Part shown: positions 42,701-48,700 of the stretch, one piece after another | How the letters are laid out: every line of letters starts with the position of its first letter | Numbering within the stretch: position 1 is the first letter of the stretch | DNA from: Mesostigma viride | Lineage: Eukaryota > Streptophyta > Mesostigmatophyceae > Mesostigmatales > Mesostigmataceae | Direction: 5' to 3' | Length of the DNA: 64,000 bases | Assembly (NCBI GenBank): GCA_009746045.1 | Contig: RPFO01000359.1 | Coordinates: 972,649 to 1,036,648, forward strand | Made by a program: the position numbers and the translations under genes | Notes under the pieces: generated by a model | What the model saw: only the letters and a program-made list of their open reading frames with translations | The model's database searches: none | What the model was told of the DNA's origin: nothing

Positions 42701-45700
42701 CTTGGATGGTATAGTAATACGAGACCAGATCGCTCTTGGCCGTGTAGCACCGACCCTTGATATAGACCTCCGAGTATATGCCCAGGTGGGGTAACACCGT
42801 CTTAGGGGGGTCCACCCACAGTGCGTTCCCCAACTTCTTATTCACAATGAGCCTTAACTCCCCCACTCCTTTGGCCACCCCAAAACATCCGTCTACCCAC
42901 TTTGGCCGCGTCTCTCGGAACTCCACCATCCCCACGTCCGCTGCCCTCCCCATCAACTTGCCCCACTCCGCCATGGTGCACCCTCGGCTGGGGGCAGGTA
43001 CATTCCAATACCTCGCACTGGCAGCCACCTCCGGCTTGATGCAGTTGGCTTCGCTCGCGTACACCTCTCGCCAACTAGGTCGTAGCGCCAGCAAATCCAG
43101 CAGCTTCGCCTTTCCTGCCACCTCGCGCTTCGGCAGACTCACCCGCTCCGCCACAAGTTGTTCATACTTATTACATTTCCCATAGATTAGATCACTTCCT
43201 TCTGCGGGGCCTGTCGCAACGCCGGTTACGCGGCGACTGTACCACTCGCAGTGCTTCTTGACCCTTTTCAGGGCCTCCGCCGTTCCTCTGGAGCACGCGC
43301 CTCCAGATTTAGGCGGAGGGTCTGCCCCCCCGTGCCATAGCCAATTCAACCACGTAATCACCTTGTGTTGTAGAGTGAAGGTCCGGCGGCGGCGAGTTGC
43401 ACGCTGGCGTCTGCGTGCTGACCTCACTCTCCCCCACGTAGTGCTTAGAGGCATTGTAGGAAGAGGCAGTGGGAAGGGGGAGCGGTTTACCCTTTCGGTG
43501 TTTACTTGGTTTGCTGGGCCTTGCCCAGCTTCTCCATCATCGTGGCGCTTTGCAGGGCCATCTTCATGGCCGGGTTGCTCACCAAGGAGGCATCTTCCTT
43601 GAGAGCAAGGAGGTGGCCAGCCACCTTCCACCCTCCTGACCCCTGGCTCTCCACTAGGAGCATGGCTGCCACCACCCTCATGAGATACTCTACCCCAGCC
43701 AACTCCCCGGCTGCCGGCCCCAACTCCTTGAAGAGTGTGTCCATGGCCAGGGCGATGTTCATGACCACCTTCCTGCTTTCCTGGTTCCTCCACCCCCCTT
43801 GGCGAGTAGCCATGATCCAACTCTTTATCCCCCCTCCATTGTCGTTGGCATCCTCGAGCACCTCGGGGAGCACTCTCTCTTGCACCCTCCAATTCACCAC
43901 TTGTGCTCGAGTGGGCAGCGTCACCCCTTTGGTCTTTTTCGGCTTCCTGGAAGCCCCATCTGCCCCGGCCAGCGCATCCTTCAATTTCGTCAGGAAATCC
44001 TCTTCCTCGGACTCCTCCTCCTCCTCCTCTTCTTTGCCCGCCTGCCCCTGCTTGCCAATAATAGCCGCCAGCTCCAAGAGCTGCTCCCTCACATCCCCCG
44101 CGGCCTTTCCCTTGCTCGGGGCTGGGCTTCCGACTTTTTTCGTCCCCTTTTTCGCCCCTTTCGTGGGCCGGCGTGGTGGCTGCATCTCCTCTTCGTCCGA
44201 GTCCGCCAAGTCCCGGGCGCTTTGGAGGGCTGCCACTAGCGCTTCGTTTGGGTCCGCTGCTGCCAGAATTTCAGGCCCGTCCACGTGGTCGACCAGCAGT
44301 CCAACGACGGACTCCAGCTGGGCCGCAGACCACCGGCTGACAGTAGTTACCCAGTCGGTCCCGAGGACCGCCTCAAAGGCAGCGCACACTTCAGGCAGGC
44401 CCGAGCAAGTGGAGAGCTCCTGATGGAGCCTTTTCTTCTGCGTCGGCCAGCCTAGTCGGCCCTTTCCCGTCTGTTTAGTAGCTGTCGGCACCTCGGGATT
44501 AGCTTTCGGTAATTGCTTCCCAGCACCTGTCGAACCTGGCTTCCGCCCGGGCTTCGGCATCCCAGCCGCTTTGCAGAAAGGAATTCTGGGCGTCAGCTAC
44601 GCTGCCCCTGACCCCTGTCGCCGCCTTCGTTAAAACAAAAGAGACCGCCATGAGCTAGGTGAGCAAGCTTTTATCGTGTTTCAAGGCCAACGGCTCTCTA
44701 CCAACGGCCAGATCCGGCAACGGCCTCTAAACAGTTTTAGCCGTCAAGTTTTACTTCAGATATTGCCTGTTGCAAACCCGTCCGCAATCACAGATCTGCT
44801 AGGAGAACCTAGACGCAAAAATCCGTCGTCAAGGTACTCAGCACACCGTCAAGGTATGGGCCGCAACAATTAGGCCATATCTTCCGTAATACTCGTACAC
44901 TAGAAGCCTAATCAACCTTATTACGATCACATCACCCAGCTCTATTTCACCTAGCATCAGCGGCTCCCCTTCCGTATCACTATAAAGAAACTATGTTCAG
45001 AGAACCCCGATTGTCAATTGACTACAAGATTACATGACCAGCTATTACCAGCTGAAGTTTGCAGGGCATGGGTGACATTGATGGGACGCCAAGTCTTTTA
45101 TATGCATTACTTCCTCAGCTTTCAATGTGCTGTTCATTCATGCCTCATGGCCCGGGATCCTTGATTTTCTGCATGGGTCTCCCTGTTTGCCCGCTGCAGG
45201 ATGAACTGATCAGACAATTCCCGGAAATGTTTCGCAAAGGTGGCAACTCGCGGCTAGAGCGGAGTCTGCCCTGTGATGGCCAGACTGCTGCCATTGACAT
45301 CATCCTGTGGGCACTGGTCTCCCGACACATGGATCTGGCGGTGTGCGTGTGGCAGCATGCCCACGTGCATGGCCATGCGCGCGACGATGTGCAGGCCCAC
45401 TTGGCCTCCAAGCGTGGTTACGAGGGTGATGAAAAGCCATCTGGCGACAAGCCGGGCGACAAGCTGGAAAGCGAGCATGAGGACGTGCCCATCCACTGTG
45501 CCCTGTACGCTACCTACATCTGCAACGTGCTCGCTAAGGAGAATGAGGCGGAGCCTGCCATCAAGAAGGTAAGGTGTTGATTCCTGTGCTCACAGGTTGT
45601 CGCGCCTGTCGCTTCTTCCTTGTCCTAGTCGTAGGAACTACCAGAAGGGTTTGTTGGACAGACACTTAGAAGCCAGAATAGGTATTAGCTTCTTTCTCTA

Positions 45701-48700
45701 CAGTTTAGTGCGAGAGAAGGGGACAGGCTGCTGGCTGGGACAGCCGATGGAAGCAGTGTTTTTTTTAGTGGCGATATGCCGCCAAATGTGGCGGTGTGGC
45801 ACTTTTTTTGGCAAAATGTGGCGGTGCCACCCACTTTGACAGGGCACCCAAGAAGCCACAGTTTGGCCCGTGCTGTTCTACTTTGTAGTTTCGTTTCGCC
45901 ACAGGGTGGCCGTGCCTGAAGTTCACTCTAGTACAGGTTACGCCACAATTGGCGGTATCAGCCGGTCTTCCGGCCGGCGTTCCGCCACAAGCCTCCCTAG
46001 TACTAGAACTACTATGAGTGCTACTATGACTGACTGACTTACTGACTGCATAGTGCATGTACGTAGAGCCCGGCCAAGTGCCAAGTGGCAAGTGGCCCGC
46101 TGCCAGAGACCAGAGTGCACTGTGCAGACTGCAGCTTGTGTGCATTTTCACTTTTCAGGCTTCAGCTGGCTGGCGGCCTGGCGGCTGGCGCCTCAGTTAT
46201 TAAGTCACTCGCCAGCCATACAGTACTGTACTGCATTGACTAATGTGTTTCGACTTTCGGCACTACAGTAATCGTTTGGTTAAGCAGTGGCTGAAGTAGT
46301 AATCTTTGTTGTTAATTTACCAAGTACGCCCGGCGCCGATGCCCGGCTGAGACAGAGACGCTCGCCCGCCTTGTGTACAGGCATTCACGCCTTAAGTTGG
46401 GTTCGAGGTTTTTGGTCAACCCAACTTCAGGCGTGAACCCAACTTAAGGCGTGAATGATTCTACTAAATTCTACTAGTTTGAACTTAAAATTACCCATAG
46501 TCCGGAAACAGTGCGATATATCGCACTGTTTGACTCCCGGTGGCGCGGCGCTCAATTCCCGGAGCGCCGCGCCACCTGTGACGGATGTCAGTGGTCCGGT
46601 GGGTCTGGGAACACTTAAGGACGAAGGTGATGCATAGGTTTGGGGGTAATATTCGCCATAGCCTGGTAAATACAACGTGTATTGAGACAGTATCACGTGA
46701 CTTTGGCGGGAAATTTTCACTCGCGCGCGCGCGTAACGAGATATGGCTGCTAGCGTGCCGTTATCAAGGAAATTTTGCGTCTCGCGGCTTGTAATGGTTC
46801 AGAATGTTGCTCAGAATGATGATGCGTGATTTTCGTAGGTCAGGGGTGGCCAGATGTATAGCATTGGTAAAATACAGGTAGGAAATTACTGCTTTCTTGG
46901 TCGTCAGTACCAGATGAGTAATGGCATGCCATATTTCGATTTTCTTCTTATGGCCCGGCAGTCTGCGCCAGCCCGAGCACCCAGTTTTGGTACGGGACAT
47001 CCGCAGCAGCGTCCCTGTGAATTCGGATGCGTTTATAGGTCATCTTTGCACAGAACATCAACCTGGTAATCATGTCGGATGCATGCATTATGCGGCTATG
47101 GCGGCCTATGCCTGGAAAGCATTAGCCAGTGTGAGATATGAGGGTCCCGGCCAGCAGAACCCGGAAAGGTCGTGATCAAGCCAGGTACGGCAACGTGTTT
47201 GCATGTCGTTTGCACGGGAATCTGTCGTTTATACATCCATTTTACACGAGTGTATCAGTGCCTCTTGCAGCAGGTTTCCATGCCTGCTGTATGAGTGCTA
47301 TCAGCCCCAAATCTGCTCAGTTTGTGGTGTTTCTTTGGAGGATGCCATTCCGTTAGTGCTGGTTTAGCACTTCTTTGTTTCCCAGCACTTTTTACAGTCC
47401 TATGTGGCTGTATACAATGCATAAGTGTGTGGCATTTCATGGATGGCTGCTTACGCGCGCGTAACCCACACACGTAAGTGAGCGCATTATATAGGTCAGA
47501 TGGGCTATCCGTGCGGTCTGACCCAAGGAAAGCATGGTGACACTATCTATTGACATTGTCCAACCCCAGAATAATTTTTTAGAACCCTCCCTGCAGGGGT
47601 AAACTACTAAGGGGATTTCCCTTGCCTGAAAATGACCGTCTTTTGTCCAACTTTGGCAGTAAGTATCTTGCAAAGCACTGAATGGACTCGGGATATTATT
47701 GCATTTTCTGAAAGCCCTTGAAGTGTAGATACTCCTAGCACCTTGGTTTGGGGTATTTGGAGTTGTGGCCTATGAGTTATGATTTTTTCCATTTTCAGGG
47801 GTCTAAAAATGCCAAAAACCCATTCCCGGACTATGCTGTTCTGAACTACTTTGAACTTGGAATGCCAGTACGGCGCCGCGCCGCGCTGACCCCGCTGCCG
47901 GTAGGGTCATTGATTTGCTGCACCAAAAAGCCAGCCCGCCACACGTGGCCGTGCCAAGCCCAATTTTAATTGGCTTAAAGCCACACATTGGCCGAGTAAA
48001 CTGAAGTTTTCATAGTTCGAAACGCCACAAGTGGCCTAGCGCCACTAGTAACGGAGGCCTTAAAAAAACACTGGATGGAAGGCTGGGCTAGCCAGACGGC
48101 AGACGCACCTTACAAGCATCCATCAGGCAAATAATGATTCTTCTAATATTTACCTTGGAATATGGAATATTATTCGTTTACATGACTCACCGGATTTTTA
48201 TAAACCCGTTTTAGGTAAATTGTAACATGGTCCATGCAGATAACAGGCTCGTTTGCGACGACAAGAATTAGATGGTGCATGCTTTAGATATCCAACATAC
48301 GACAAGCACCCTCTCATCATTTCCATATGAGTCACAACATGATTCTCAAATGGCCACGGCCAGAAAACTTGTAACCATACTTCAATTGCACTAGTAACTA
48401 AGGGCAACTATTGAAGCCTATAAACCCTGGGGATGGTGGTAGTAGGGTTATGTCCTTCGTTACGATGGTTCTCTGCGTGCTGGACACAGCATGTGGAGTC
48501 CGCCACGTTACATGGACTTTCCCCATTATATGCAACTTTTCAAGATATGGATTATTGCCTGTCAACCCTAGAATCATACAGGGTGGTGCTAGCTTGCGGC
48601 TACTGCAGTCCACTCGCTCCCTGTGTCACCTCAGTACCCTTTATTGGGGGCGCGGATTAAATTAGGACTTAAATGAACCCTTTTACATCAGTTGATCATG

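Larger units (their letters stand above)
39624..45012 (-). mobile_element. Complete PAT/kangaroo-like DIRS retrotransposon (DIRS-1) with split direct repeats
   Basis: Read on the minus strand the order is A1 (45012-44632), gag, pol, B1 (40301-40170), A2 (40169-39789), a 33-base spacer, B2 (39755-39624). A copies are 381 bp and B copies 132 bp, each pair apparently identical. This A1-ORFs-B1-A2-B2 arrangement is the hallmark of PAT/Ngaro-type DIRS elements, which use a tyrosine recombinase rather than an integrase. No target duplication is seen, as expected for recombinase-mediated insertion. It sits in channel intron 10, antisense. Confidence 0.92.
45754..48073. mobile_element. hAT transposon 2, non-autonomous (2320 bp)
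   Basis: Starts CAGTGTTTTTTTTAGTGGCG and ends with the complement of CAGTGTTTTTTTAAGGCCTC. An exact 8-bp duplication GATGGAAG (45746-45753 and 48074-48081) flanks it. CAGTG ends plus an 8-bp duplication are typical of hAT. Both subterminal regions are rich in GTGGCG / CGCCAC words, which may be transposase sites. No transposase frame is recognisable. It lies in channel intron 11. Confidence 0.87.

Noticed and set aside
41124-43602. Plus-strand frames opposite the DIRS-1 pol
   Set aside because: Shadows of a GC-rich minus-strand gene with clear reverse transcriptase and recombinase motifs.
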